From positions 1-13,220 of the forward strand of contig CAJUGZ010000103.1 of assembly GCA_910585855.1 (NCBI GenBank): 13,220 nt of DNA. The letters are read 5' to 3'. The position numbers and the translations under genes were made by a program. The notes beneath the pieces are model-generated. The model saw only the letters and a list, made by a program, of their open reading frames with translations, made no database searches and was not told where the DNA came from. Below are positions 1 to 7,418 of the stretch, one piece after another (positions within the stretch are counted from its first letter, which is position 1; every line of letters begins with the position of its first letter). This stretch comes from an uncultured Lachnospiraceae bacterium. GTDB lineage: Bacteria; Bacillota_A; Clostridia; Lachnospirales; Lachnospiraceae.

Positions 1-10
1 AAGGAAAAGG

Positions 11-83
11 CAGAAGTCTTAGAACTTCTTGCTTTTTGGAAACCGGAACAGCAGGATGCCCACCGTTTTCGAATCTGGCGTCC
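11..83. repeat. Right arm of a foldback repeat, copy 1 (partial)
   Basis: This stretch aligns without gaps to 3863-3935, the right arm of the complete foldback element further in; by hand count 52 of 73 positions agree. Conserved blocks are CAGAAGTCTTAG at 11-22, AACCGGA-CAGCA at about 41-53 and GAATCT-GCGTCC at 71-83, with identical spacing in both copies. Positions 54-70 differ strongly. The left half of this copy would lie before base 1, so only half can be seen. It lies just beyond the terminator of the minus-strand lyase operon. Homology of the two arms is clear by eye; the function is unknown. Confidence 0.75.
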
Positions 84-97
84 CCCCTTGGAAAACC

Positions 98-130
98 AAA
101 AAATAGTGCAGCCAAAAAGCCGCACCATTT
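98..130 (-). terminator. Rho-independent terminator of the GH88-lyase operon
   Basis: Read on the minus strand, AAATGGTGCGGC pairs with GCTGCACTATTT (arms 119-130 and 101-112) across the loop TTTTTG. That gives 12 pairs including two G-T wobbles, and further T residues follow directly (A run at 98-103 on the plus strand). It lies about 30 bases beyond the stop codon of the lyase gene, the right place to end the two-gene minus-strand operon. Confidence 0.8.
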
Positions 131-161
131 CCAAAAATATAAAAAAGTAAAAAACTTCCCT

Positions 162-2183
162 TTACCAAAGAAGCACCGTCCCAACCTGTCTTTCTTTCTC
201 TTTATCAAACACAAGCACCTGTCCAAATCCCATACATCCATCCGCTTCTGTCTGATCCGTTGGCGTATTTACTTCCTGATGACAAACAATTACTACATAC
301 TCTTTCCCATTTGCCTCAATTTTTACTGCCTCAGCCCAAGTATCAGGATGAATCACATCTTTAAACTCGGATCGAACTGAAATCTTTTCTGCCTTACATT
401 CTTTTACTCCTCCTGCTTCCTGCCCAAAAACTACCGTAATCAGTGAAGTAAAACCTTTCTTTGTCTTTTGTACAGTAACTGTAGTCTGTTCCTCTGCCTG
501 ATTATAATTTCGTGAAATACGAGTCTTTTTTGTACCAATTTCCACTTCAGGTGTTATAAAATACAGATCCGCCTTAGCCTTCTTTCCCTGATAGACCACT
601 CTCTTTTCTTTTTCAAAAATTTCCACATTTCCTTCATTATTAAAATGAAAATATTGGCAATATGCATGTTCTCCGCCAGAATAAAGCTCATCTACAAAAA
701 GATATATATTCGGCTTAATAAAAATCACCTTTCGATTTACAAAAACCCCATTTTCCAAATCCATATATCCAAGATGACCACCCTGTACAAATTCATACTC
801 TTTCGTAAAACAATGCTTCTGGTTTACTGGAGCAGAAAGTTTCGAACACTCCCAAGAATCTTTACATACCGTAAATAATTTTCCATCCACCGTAATCGTG
901 TTATGTGCCATAGGATCTTTAAACTCATAGCGGTTTGGTCCAGCCACATAGTTAAACCGCCCTGAATCCATCAAAACATCTTCTCCGCAGATTACCAAAT
1001 CCACATGCAGTTTATCCGAATGACCATGCCCTGCTCCTAACGTCCCGCAGTGAAAATGCAAAACATTTCCATTCTCTCCCCAATCCGTACGCAGATAATA
1101 ATTTCCGCTCTCCGTCAAAGCAACCGAAGTAAACTTCAGTTCTGTTGCTTGCATCTGTTCATACTGCATAGCTGCCTCAATTCCCAAATCCCATACACTT
1201 TCAAAATCCAGCCGCTGAAATCCCGCTGCCTTTAAAGTCGGATCGGAAAATACCCATGCTCCGATACTAATATAATCCCGAATATCCGTATCATCGCTAT
1301 CTCCATTTAAAAACTGATGCCCATTTGGTTTCTTCCATGCAGCATTGGCATAAGCCATCCGATGCACCCGCTCTGTAATCGTCTTAGGAACAGCAATCCC
1401 GTTACGAGATGCCAAAATCAGCACATCCAAAAAGCAGTGATACACTTCATTGTGATACATCGGGGACTGCTCCCACTGCACCCCATCTGGAAGAATCTGA
1501 AGCCGTGCCTCTATCTCTAAATGCTCCAAAGCAATCCGTGCATATTCTTTCGTCCGTTCACTCTGAGGCAGCATCAAAGCAATCTCAAACAGCCCATGAT
1601 CCTCTAAAACACTCCAATTACTCATTCGCCGCATCACAGAATGATACTCAATCAAATACTCTGCATGTGTTATCATACACTGATAAAAAGCATCCACCAC
1701 TTCATCCGTAAGATACACACTATCCCGAAAATAAGCAAACGCCTTTGTCCAAAATTCTCCTCTTAATCCGGCTTCAATCGTCCGCCAAGTCGTCTTCTTC
1801 GATTCCTCTGTAAGAGGCACTTTTTTTATCCAGTCCATCAACATCTCGGTAAAAACCTTGGCATACTTTTCATCTTTCGTAATCGCATAAGCCTGCCCCA
1901 GACAAATAAAAAACCGATGCCGGTTAAACTGAAAAATAAACTCTGGATCATCTCCCGGCATATAATCCCACTGAATCTCTTTTTCAAACACAACCGGCTC
2001 ATATGTCCGCTCCATATCCCACTTTAAATCAAATAAAAACTCCTTTCGGCAAACCTCCTCTGCCACCCGAAGAATATGCTCCACATCCTCCGGCCAATAA
2101 GTCCTGCAATACTCCCCAATCCTTTCTATATCATCAAAAAAATAACAACTCACATCCCGATCAAAAAACTCTGCCTTTGTCAC
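162..2183 (-). CDS. Heparinase II/III-family polysaccharide lyase (cytoplasmic)
   Basis: Predicted lyase that cleaves uronic-acid-containing oligosaccharides by beta-elimination, leaving an unsaturated uronate for the GH88 enzyme encoded just upstream. The 673-residue protein begins with a helical toroid domain: the FN-H-F...AYA-T-DEKYAK region at about 86-109 and WRTIEAGLR at 133-141 match the Heparinase II/III N-terminal family. Next come SNW (188-190), EDHG (194-197) and SPMYH (240-244), where the catalytic Asn/His and Tyr of this fold normally sit. The beta-sheet domain opens with GHGHSDKLHVD (385-395; His386, His388, Asp390) and AHNTITVDG (426-434). No signal peptide is visible. The start is GTG at 2183, supported by GGAGGG seven bases upstream; this ribosome site overlaps the TAG stop of the GH88 gene, implying coupled translation. 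The family fit is good, but the CAZy family (PL12-like or another) and the substrate cannot be fixed by eye. Confidence 0.88.
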   Translation of the reverse strand: MTKAEFFDRDVSCYFFDDIERIGEYCRTYWPEDVEHILRVAEEVCRKEFLFDLKWDMERTYEPVVFEKEIQWDYMPGDDPEFIFQFNRHRFFICLGQAYAITKDEKYAKVFTEMLMDWIKKVPLTEESKKTTWRTIEAGLRGEFWTKAFAYFRDSVYLTDEVVDAFYQCMITHAEYLIEYHSVMRRMSNWSVLEDHGLFEIALMLPQSERTKEYARIALEHLEIEARLQILPDGVQWEQSPMYHNEVYHCFLDVLILASRNGIAVPKTITERVHRMAYANAAWKKPNGHQFLNGDSDDTDIRDYISIGAWVFSDPTLKAAGFQRLDFESVWDLGIEAAMQYEQMQATELKFTSVALTESGNYYLRTDWGENGNVLHFHCGTLGAGHGHSDKLHVDLVICGEDVLMDSGRFNYVAGPNRYEFKDPMAHNTITVDGKLFTVCKDSWECSKLSAPVNQKHCFTKEYEFVQGGHLGYMDLENGVFVNRKVIFIKPNIYLFVDELYSGGEHAYCQYFHFNNEGNVEIFEKEKRVVYQGKKAKADLYFITPEVEIGTKKTRISRNYNQAEEQTTVTVQKTKKGFTSLITVVFGQEAGGVKECKAEKISVRSEFKDVIHPDTWAEAVKIEANGKEYVVIVCHQEVNTPTDQTEADGCMGFGQVLVFDKEKERQVGTVLLW

Positions 2184-2195
2184 CGCTTTTCCCTC

Positions 2196-3389
2196 CTACC
2201 AATAAAGTTTCCAATCCTTACGAAGCCGTGTCAGTGCTTCCATATAAAAATAATCTCCCCAAGAATTACATTCATCCACTCCATAGTGATTACAAGTATT
2301 ATAAGGAGAATGATTCGAATACGTACTATGCAGCACCAATCCATTCGAAACCTCTGAATCCTTTACCGCATAAAAATCCCATAAAGCCTTTACCAACTGC
2401 CCTGCAATCCTTATATAATAATCCGCATCCTCTTTTTCCAAATATTTTGCCATCTCCAGCATCCCACAGGCAGCAATCGAAGCACTAGAAGAATCTCTAG
2501 GCTGTTCATCCCCATCCGTAAATTCCAAATCCCAAAAAGGCACAAGATCCTTTGGCAGATGCCGCAAAAAATACTCCGTCACCTTATGAAAAATTGAAAT
2601 ATACTCCGGGTTCTTTGTATACTTATAAGCCAATGCCATTCCATAAACACCCCATGCCTGTCCACGTGCCCATGCCGATCCGTCCCGATACCCCTGACAA
2701 GTAGCCCCGTGATCCGGCGCACCGGTCTTCATATCAAAGAAAAACGTATGCCAAGTCGAATAATCCTCACGAATCACATTAGAAACAGCCGTATGAATAT
2801 GTTTTTGTGCAATATCATGATAAACTGTATTCCCCGTTTCCTCTGAAGCCCAATAAAGCAAAGGTAAATTCAAAAGGCAGTCAATAATCAGCCGATAATT
2901 TCCCGGCTCATCCATAGCCCCCCATGCCTGAATAAATTCTCCCACCGGATGATACCGAGTAATCAACTGATCCGCTGCCAAAATAGCCGCCCGCTTCCCC
3001 TTTTCACTTCCAATCAGCTTATAACCCGCTACACAGCTTGGCGAATACAAAAAACCCATATCATGATGATCCACCTGAATTTTCTTCTCAATCCGATTCA
3101 AAAAGTCATCTACCTGAATCTCTCCTGCCCTTCGAAGCTGCTTTGCTGCATCCATTCCTTTTTCCAAAGCATACTCATAAGCCAGCCAAATTTCTCCAGT
3201 CCAAAACCCCGTTGTCCAATCTACATTTTCAATTGGCTGATAAAACTGATTGACACTATAAGCATTTTGAAATTTATCCGTAAAAACATCCAAGTTCCGA
3301 ACAATCTGTCCCACCGCAAACTGTAAAGCCTCTCCAATTTCATCAGCGGAAATTTCTTTATAATTTTGAAAAACAATTCGATTTTCCAT
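2196..3389 (-). CDS. GH88 unsaturated glucuronyl hydrolase
   Basis: Releases the 4,5-unsaturated uronic acid from the non-reducing end of oligosaccharides made by polysaccharide lyases, by hydrating the vinyl ether double bond, in the cytoplasm. At 397 residues it has the usual family length. The (alpha/alpha)6-barrel signatures are GFWTGEIWLAYE (61-72), HHDMGF (108-113), the IIDCLLNLPLLYW segment (168-180), HGATCQGY (227-234), SAWARGQAWGVYG (238-250) and WGDYFYMEAL (377-386). Asp110 and Asp170 sit 60 residues apart, matching the two catalytic aspartates of characterised enzymes of the family. The ATG at 3389 follows AAAGGAG at a normal distance. It is the first gene of a two-gene operon with the lyase, 12 bases apart, so lyase product and hydrolase substrate match. 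The linkage and sulfation preference cannot be read from the sequence. Confidence 0.93.
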   Translation of the reverse strand: MENRIVFQNYKEISADEIGEALQFAVGQIVRNLDVFTDKFQNAYSVNQFYQPIENVDWTTGFWTGEIWLAYEYALEKGMDAAKQLRRAGEIQVDDFLNRIEKKIQVDHHDMGFLYSPSCVAGYKLIGSEKGKRAAILAADQLITRYHPVGEFIQAWGAMDEPGNYRLIIDCLLNLPLLYWASEETGNTVYHDIAQKHIHTAVSNVIREDYSTWHTFFFDMKTGAPDHGATCQGYRDGSAWARGQAWGVYGMALAYKYTKNPEYISIFHKVTEYFLRHLPKDLVPFWDLEFTDGDEQPRDSSSASIAACGMLEMAKYLEKEDADYYIRIAGQLVKALWDFYAVKDSEVSNGLVLHSTYSNHSPYNTCNHYGVDECNSWGDYFYMEALTRLRKDWKLYW

Positions 3390-3424
3390 ATTCCTTTCTC
3401 CTTTAAAGCAAAATATGAAGTGAC

Positions 3425-3454
3425 GGCAGAGTTGAGGGTTAATCCTACTCTGCC
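3425..3454 (-). promoter_or_regulatory. Leader hairpin upstream of the GH88 gene
   Basis: GGCAGAGT (3425-3432) and ACTCTGCC (3447-3454) are perfect 8-base inverted repeats, with a further AGG/CCT pairing inside (3435-3437 with 3444-3446). It lies about 35 bases before the start codon, upstream of the ribosome binding site. No T run follows on the minus strand, so it is not a typical terminator. It could be a protective 5' mRNA hairpin or a palindromic operator; the sequence does not decide. Confidence 0.5.
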
Positions 3455-3693
3455 TGTTTACTGAATAAATATAAACAAAAAAATAATCAAAAATTGAAGT
3501 AGATCAAAATTTAAACTTTCTATCATTAAAATAAAGTTATATTTTTCTAAAAATATTACTATTACATTTAAACCATTCTTACTTATTTAAATGACCAAAT
3601 AGATAAATATAGCTAAATCAATTAAATTTAACTCTTAAACAGAAATATAAAATTGAAAATAACATGCATCCGTTTATTCAGAAATAACCAGCC
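3455..3693 (-). promoter_or_regulatory. AT-rich gap with a weak candidate promoter for the GH88 operon
   Basis: This gene-free stretch is very AT-rich and has stop codons in all frames. On the minus strand TTGATC (3502-3507) and TATTTT (3480-3485) are separated by 16 bases and could serve as -35 and -10 boxes, placing the leader hairpin in the transcript. Such matches arise by chance in AT-rich DNA, so this is only a candidate. I see no other feature here. Confidence 0.3.
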
Positions 3694-3928
3694 AGATTTT
3701 GAAGCTAGGTTTCTTTTGCAGCGACTTTGTAGGAAAATTAGAAACTCTTAGACTTCTGTTCATCTTCTAGGAATTGTCGGGCATGGACGCCCGACAAAGG
3801 CACTTCACTAGCCATGGATGGCGTATGAAGTGCCGATTCCGTCCGGTCAGATACACATTTTACAGAAGTCTTAGTGTTTCTTATTTTCCGAAAACCGGAG
3901 CAGCAAAAGAAACCTAGTTTCAGAATCT
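3694..3928. repeat. Complete foldback element, copy 2
   Basis: A long imperfect inverted repeat: 3694-3759 pairs with 3862-3928. The outer 26 positions differ at only two sites, both still able to form G-T pairs. The inner 28 match at 25, and a looser patch with a one-base gap lies between. The centre (3760-3861) holds two hairpins. Weaker pairing (AACCA-type) may continue outward to about 3686 and 3946. The right arm is repeated at 11-83, so this is an interspersed element. It lies about 22 bases beyond the stop codon of the MalG-type permease and carries no open reading frame of note. No clear target-site duplication is visible. Candidates are a MITE-like mobile remnant, a structured RNA or a 3'-end mRNA stabiliser. 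Confidence 0.8.
3770..3840. other. Three-way core of the foldback element with twin hairpins
   Basis: Inside the long stem, GGAAT (3770-3774) can pair with ATTCC (3836-3840) and enclose two hairpins. Hairpin 1 is TTGTCGGGC/GCCCGACAA (3774-3782 with 3789-3797), loop ATGGAC; one base is shared with the closing stem. Hairpin 2 is GGCACTTCA/TGAAGTGCC (3799-3807 with 3826-3834), then a 3x3 internal loop and GCCAT/ATGGC (3811-3815 with 3818-3822). Both tips carry CATGGA on the plus strand. The pairing is direct from the sequence; any role is unknown. Confidence 0.7.
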
Positions 3929-3950
3929 AGCGTCCGGTTGGTTCGGTTCT

Positions 3951-4799
3951 CTATCCTTTAATTCCGGTACTTGCCACACCTTCCACAAAGTTTTTCTGTA
4001 AAATCAAAAATACAATCAATACAGGAATCAAAGAAACCACGGAGGCTGCCATCAAAAGCCCATATTGGGAAGAATACTGTCCAATAAACGAATTCTTAAT
4101 TCCAAGCTGAATCGTCCAATTCGCCTTATTCGGAGTTAAATAAATCAACGGTCCAAGATAATCATTCCAAGTAGCCACAAAAGTAAAGATCGTCAATGTA
4201 GCCAAAGAAGGTTTTGACAAAGGCAGCATAATCTTCAGATAAATCATATATTCACTCATCCCATCAATCCGGGCGGCCTCACAAAGTTCATCTGGAATCC
4301 CCATATAAAACTGCCGCATCATAAACACACCAAATGCAGAAAATGCCTGCAAACAAATCATAGCCGTTAATTTTCCATTTAAATGAAATACATTACTCAT
4401 CATAATAAACTGAGGCACCATATAAACCTGCCAAGGAACGGCAATCGTAGCAATATAAGCCAAAAACAGTTTATCTTTATGTTTAAAATGCAGTTTTGCA
4501 AAAGAATATGCTGCAAAGCTGCTGGTCAAAAGCTGCAAAAAAGTAACCACTACCGTTAATAATGCAGTATTTCCAATATAACGGGTAAAATCCATCCGCT
4601 TCCAAATTTCAACATAATTATTCCAACGAGGATTTTTCGGAATCCATACAAAAGGATTCATCTGGAAAACCTCTCGATCCGATTTAATTGATGAAGACAA
4701 CATCCATAAAAACGGCACAATCATAAATGCTGCTAATAGAAAAAGGATTACATAAACAATCACTTTCCCGACAATCGCTTTCCGTCTTGCTGATTTCAT
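3951..4799 (-). CDS. Carbohydrate ABC transporter permease, MalG type
   Basis: Second membrane subunit of a family 1 sugar importer in the cytoplasmic membrane; with its partner it forms the channel for oligosaccharides delivered by the binding protein. The 282-residue protein has six predicted membrane segments, the first at about 12-34. The cytoplasmic EAA loop, CEAARIDGMSEYMIYLKIML-P (173-193), is where the ATPase docks. The C-terminus (EGVASTGIKG) is typical of the family, so the gene is complete. The ATG at 4799 follows an AAAGGAG site and lies 20 bases after the MalF-type gene, as expected for an operon. No ATPase gene follows: the operon ends here and the foldback element starts almost at once, so a shared MsmK-like ATPase from elsewhere is the likely energy source. 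Confidence 0.93.
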   Translation of the reverse strand: MKSARRKAIVGKVIVYVILFLLAAFMIVPFLWMLSSSIKSDREVFQMNPFVWIPKNPRWNNYVEIWKRMDFTRYIGNTALLTVVVTFLQLLTSSFAAYSFAKLHFKHKDKLFLAYIATIAVPWQVYMVPQFIMMSNVFHLNGKLTAMICLQAFSAFGVFMMRQFYMGIPDELCEAARIDGMSEYMIYLKIMLPLSKPSLATLTIFTFVATWNDYLGPLIYLTPNKANWTIQLGIKNSFIGQYSSQYGLLMAASVVSLIPVLIVFLILQKNFVEGVASTGIKG

Positions 4800-4819
4800 C
4801 TCTTTTTCTCCTTTCCTCT

Positions 4820-5767
4820 TTATGAATTCGCATAATTCTTTTCGCCCTTAAATTGAATTAAAGTAACTGCCAGTACCAGTAAAAACAAAACCATAGCAAC
4901 TGCACTTGCATACCCTAAATCCCATTCAATAAAACCTTTTTGATAAATATAATGTACCAAAACAGTAGAGGAAATCGTTAATGTATTATTATCACCGCCC
5001 GCCAGTAAAGTAGCAACATCAAATACCTTAAAGCAGTTAATAGTCAGCATTACTGATACAAAAAATGTAGTTGGTTTTAACTGAGGCCAAGTAATCGAAG
5101 TAAACTTCTGCCAAGTATTTGCCCCATCCAAGCTGGCTGCTTCATAAAGTTCTTTTGAAATTCCCTGAAGTCCGGCAAGATAAATTACCATATAATAACC
5201 CATAAATTTCCATACGCTAAATAAAATATAACTAACCATAACTAAATTTCCGACAAACCACTGCGGTAAATCTTTATTTTCAACATGGAATACATAATAA
5301 AGAATTGCATTGACCGGTCCAGACTGGGAAAATAACATTTTCCAAACAGCCGTTACCGCAACTAGAGATGCTACATAAGGAAAAAATGCCACTGTACGAA
5401 AAATTCCTCGACCACAAATCTGCTGATTTAATAAAATAGCCAGTGCCAAAGAAGCAATCAGAGTAAGCGGCACAGTTCCGATACAATAAATAATTGTATT
5501 TTTTAATGCTGCAAGAAAAAACTTATCCGAAAATAATTTTGTAAAATTCGAAATTCCCGCAAACTGAATCGGATTACTACCATCCCATCTGGTAAATGCC
5601 AATACAAAAGCAAATACAACCGGTATTAGAGTAAATACAGCAAACCCGATAAAATTGGGTGCTATAAAAGAAAGTGCAACCAAAGTTCTGCGTCTTTCCT
5701 TTTGTTCCCTTCCTTTGATTAATGCTTCATTTTGAACCGTTTCCTCCTTTTTTTTCCCTTCACTCAT
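4820..5767 (-). CDS. Carbohydrate ABC transporter permease, MalF/UgpA type
   Basis: First membrane subunit of the sugar importer. From the chosen start it has 315 residues, six predicted membrane helices (the first at about 29-58) and an EAA loop with YEAASLDGANTWQKFTSITW (208-227) followed by Pro228, the contact site for the ATPase. The frame stays open to 5869, but the ATG at 5767 (MSEGKKKEET) is preferred. It is preceded by an AAAGGAGGG-type ribosome site, it gives a normal family length, and the extra upstream residues would come from DNA that folds into a strong hairpin. It follows the binding-protein gene after an unusually long structured gap of 162 bases and precedes the MalG-type gene by 20 bases. 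Confidence 0.93.
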   Translation of the reverse strand: MSEGKKKEETVQNEALIKGREQKERRRTLVALSFIAPNFIGFAVFTLIPVVFAFVLAFTRWDGSNPIQFAGISNFTKLFSDKFFLAALKNTIIYCIGTVPLTLIASLALAILLNQQICGRGIFRTVAFFPYVASLVAVTAVWKMLFSQSGPVNAILYYVFHVENKDLPQWFVGNLVMVSYILFSVWKFMGYYMVIYLAGLQGISKELYEAASLDGANTWQKFTSITWPQLKPTTFFVSVMLTINCFKVFDVATLLAGGDNNTLTISSTVLVHYIYQKGFIEWDLGYASAVAMVLFLLVLAVTLIQFKGEKNYANS

Positions 5768-5802
5768 AAAAACCTTCCCTCCTTTTTTTCTCTTACTCAG
5801 AA

Positions 5803-5825
5803 CCCGGCAGTTTTTCACTGCCGGG
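5803..5825 (-). other. Intercistronic hairpin C before the MalF-type gene
   Basis: CCCGGCAGT (5803-5811) and ACTGCCGGG (5817-5825) form a perfect 9-base-pair stem with a 5-base loop. It lies about 20 bases upstream of the permease ribosome site. No U run follows in the mRNA sense, so it is not a standard terminator. Hairpins at this place in sugar ABC operons are known to protect the binding-protein message against 3' exonucleases; that role is inferred here. Confidence 0.7.
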
Positions 5826-5846
5826 CTGTATCTTTTTATGTACACA

Positions 5847-5885
5847 CCAATGCAAAGGAAATATGCCACTAAATTGGCGCATTGG
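5847..5885 (-). other. Intercistronic hairpin B
   Basis: CCAATGC (5847-5853) pairs with GCATTGG (5879-5885). Within it GCCA (5865-5868) pairs with TGGC (5875-5878), giving a two-part stem. It is the middle member of three hairpins between the binding-protein and permease genes. It is weaker than hairpin C because of its large internal loop. Confidence 0.45.
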
Positions 5886-5893
5886 CGGTGCGG

Positions 5894-5919
5894 CGAGTAA
5901 GGAAAATCTTCCCTACCCG
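5894..5919 (-). other. Intercistronic hairpin A after the binding-protein gene
   Basis: The arms CG-GTA-GGAA (from 5894) and TTCC-TAC-CG (to 5919) pair at nine to ten positions with two mismatches around the loop AATC. It begins about 11 bases past the stop codon of the binding-protein gene. No U run follows, so partial termination or 3'-end protection are both possible. Confidence 0.5.
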
Positions 5920-5929
5920 ATTTTATTTA

Positions 5930-7318
5930 TTATTTATTAATAATCTTTCCAATTGCATCATTCATTGCTGCAATTCCTTCATCAATTGTCATTTCACCAG
6001 ACATAATACTAGAATGATAAGAATCTAAAATACTATTGATTTCTGATACATTCTCTGCATACGGAACTTCCAGATACAAATTTGAAACTTCCAATGCTGC
6101 TTTACTCTGCTCATCTTGTGGGAATCCATCTAAGCTAGAGATAATATCCATTGCTTCAGAAGTCATAATTGCAGGGAAGTTTCCTGTTTCTGCCATTACC
6201 TTTGCTCCTTCTGTACCGCTGACAAATTCTACAAAATCCCATGCTGCATCTTTATTAGAAGCACCAGTGCTTACTGCAATACCAGTAATTGTACCCAAAG
6301 TAGAACCTGCTTCTACACCCTCTGCATGAGGATATTTTGCAATCGCCCAGTTTCCGCACAATGAACTGTCATAATCACCAGACTGTAAATTAGAAATCAT
6401 AGTAGAAATAAACCAAGATCCCATATTCATCATTGCTACATCTCCGCCAGAAAATGCTGCTGAATAGTGAAGACCTTCTGTTTTTAAATTAGTAAAAGAA
6501 CGGCAGATTCCGTCTGCTTCCTGATTCAGAATCATTTCATAATATGGTTTAAAGAAATCATATGTTCCAGAAAGAATAGAATGTTCTCCGTCTAATACAC
6601 CAAATAACTGTACTGCAGAACGCCATGTATGATAGTGCGCACCATAGACAGAACTTCCGAAGTCAGAACTAGAAACCTGTCTTGCCAATGCATCATACTG
6701 CTCAAATGTCATATCATTAGTCGGATACTCTACCCCTGCCTTGTCAAATAAATCTTTATTGTAGAACAATACCCAGAAGTCATTTCTAAACGGTAACTGA
6801 TACAATTTTCCATCCACCATAATCTGATCAGTAGCTCCGCCATATAAAGATAAATCAATATTGGCTTTACTGATATAATCATCCAATGGCTCAATCGTAT
6901 TTTTCTGAACCAATGTTGCATAACCTGGTACATCTTTTACTGTTACTACATCAAAAGTAGAAGTATCACCGGATAGCTGTGTTGCAAGAACTGTCATATA
7001 ATCGGAAGAACCCAAATCAATCAGTTCAATCGTTACATTATCGTTCTTTTCTTCATAAGCATCTTTTAACGCAATCCAATATGGTGTTGCATCCTGATCC
7101 CAGATTGCCCACTTCAATGTAACTGCCTCTCCTCCAGAAGGCTGTGCCTGCGTTGTAGTAGACGCTTCTGTTGTTGCTGCCGTTGTTGTTGTTTCCTGAG
7201 ATGCAGTTGTTGTAGGAGCTTGTGTCGTTGTCGGTGTAGTGCTGTTTCCTCCGCATCCTGTCAAGGCAAGCACCATGGAACATGCCATTACTGCGCTAAA
7301 AAACTTTCTTTTTTTCAT
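5930..7318 (-). CDS. Extracellular sugar-binding lipoprotein of the ABC importer
   Basis: Captures the sugar outside the cell and hands it to the two permeases. The 462-residue precursor has a lipoprotein signal: charged MKKRK, a hydrophobic stretch and the lipobox LTGC, with Cys22 as the predicted lipidated residue. A linker follows at 26-57 in which 17 of 32 residues are Thr, then a family 1 binding domain from about 67 onward (TLKWAIWDQDATPYW near its start). The length is normal and the C-terminus complete. The ATG follows an AAAAGGAGGA ribosome site. It is the first gene of the transporter operon and is divergent from the kinase gene, a common arrangement for YesM/YesN-regulated importers. 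The ligand is not readable from the sequence; the neighbouring lyases and GH88 suggest uronate-containing oligosaccharides. Confidence 0.93.
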   Translation of the reverse strand: MKKRKFFSAVMACSMVLALTGCGGNSTTPTTTQAPTTTASQETTTTAATTEASTTTQAQPSGGEAVTLKWAIWDQDATPYWIALKDAYEEKNDNVTIELIDLGSSDYMTVLATQLSGDTSTFDVVTVKDVPGYATLVQKNTIEPLDDYISKANIDLSLYGGATDQIMVDGKLYQLPFRNDFWVLFYNKDLFDKAGVEYPTNDMTFEQYDALARQVSSSDFGSSVYGAHYHTWRSAVQLFGVLDGEHSILSGTYDFFKPYYEMILNQEADGICRSFTNLKTEGLHYSAAFSGGDVAMMNMGSWFISTMISNLQSGDYDSSLCGNWAIAKYPHAEGVEAGSTLGTITGIAVSTGASNKDAAWDFVEFVSGTEGAKVMAETGNFPAIMTSEAMDIISSLDGFPQDEQSKAALEVSNLYLEVPYAENVSEINSILDSYHSSIMSGEMTIDEGIAAMNDAIGKIINK

Positions 7319-7338
7319 AGTAGTCCTCCTTTTCTACT

Positions 7339-7361
7339 GGCTGATGCCAAAAGCAGCAGCC
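7339..7361 (-). promoter_or_regulatory. 5' leader hairpin of the binding-protein mRNA
   Basis: GGCTG-TGC (7339-7347) pairs with GCA-CAGCC (7353-7361) with one mismatch and a 5-base loop. It lies directly upstream of the ribosome binding site of the binding-protein gene and downstream of the likely -10 box, so it would be in the leader of the transcript. It may stabilise the message or affect translation. Confidence 0.5.
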
Positions 7362-7389
7362 TTTTGCTTGTGTCTTTCTGACAATTTTT

Positions 7390-7418
7390 ATTATAACCTA
7401 TTTTTCACAAAAAAGAAA
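7390..7418 (-). promoter_or_regulatory. Likely promoter of the transporter operon
   Basis: On the minus strand a perfect TATAAT lies at 7390-7395, about 70 bases before the start codon. The hexamer 17 bases further upstream (TTTCTT, 7413-7418) is a poor -35 match. A strong -10 with a weak -35 fits a promoter that needs an activator, such as the response regulator encoded next door; that dependence is inference. Confidence 0.55.

Noticed and set aside
36..380. Plus-strand open frame of 114 codons
   Set aside because: It overlaps the foldback arm, the terminator and the 3' end of the lyase gene in antisense, has no ribosome site and no domain-like sequence.
2003..2488. Plus-strand open frame of 161 codons
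   Set aside because: Antisense to the start of the lyase and the end of the GH88 gene; rich in Pro, Asn and His as expected of a shadow frame, with no ribosome site.
3694..3928. CRISPR array or transposase-bearing insertion sequence
   Set aside because: There are no regularly spaced direct repeats, no transposase frame and no evident target-site duplication; only inverted arms and inner hairpins are present.
5768..5869. Upstream in-frame start that would lengthen the MalF-type permease by 34 residues
   Set aside because: It would translate through a strong hairpin, has no good ribosome site, and the internal ATG at 5767 has an excellent one and gives a normal length.
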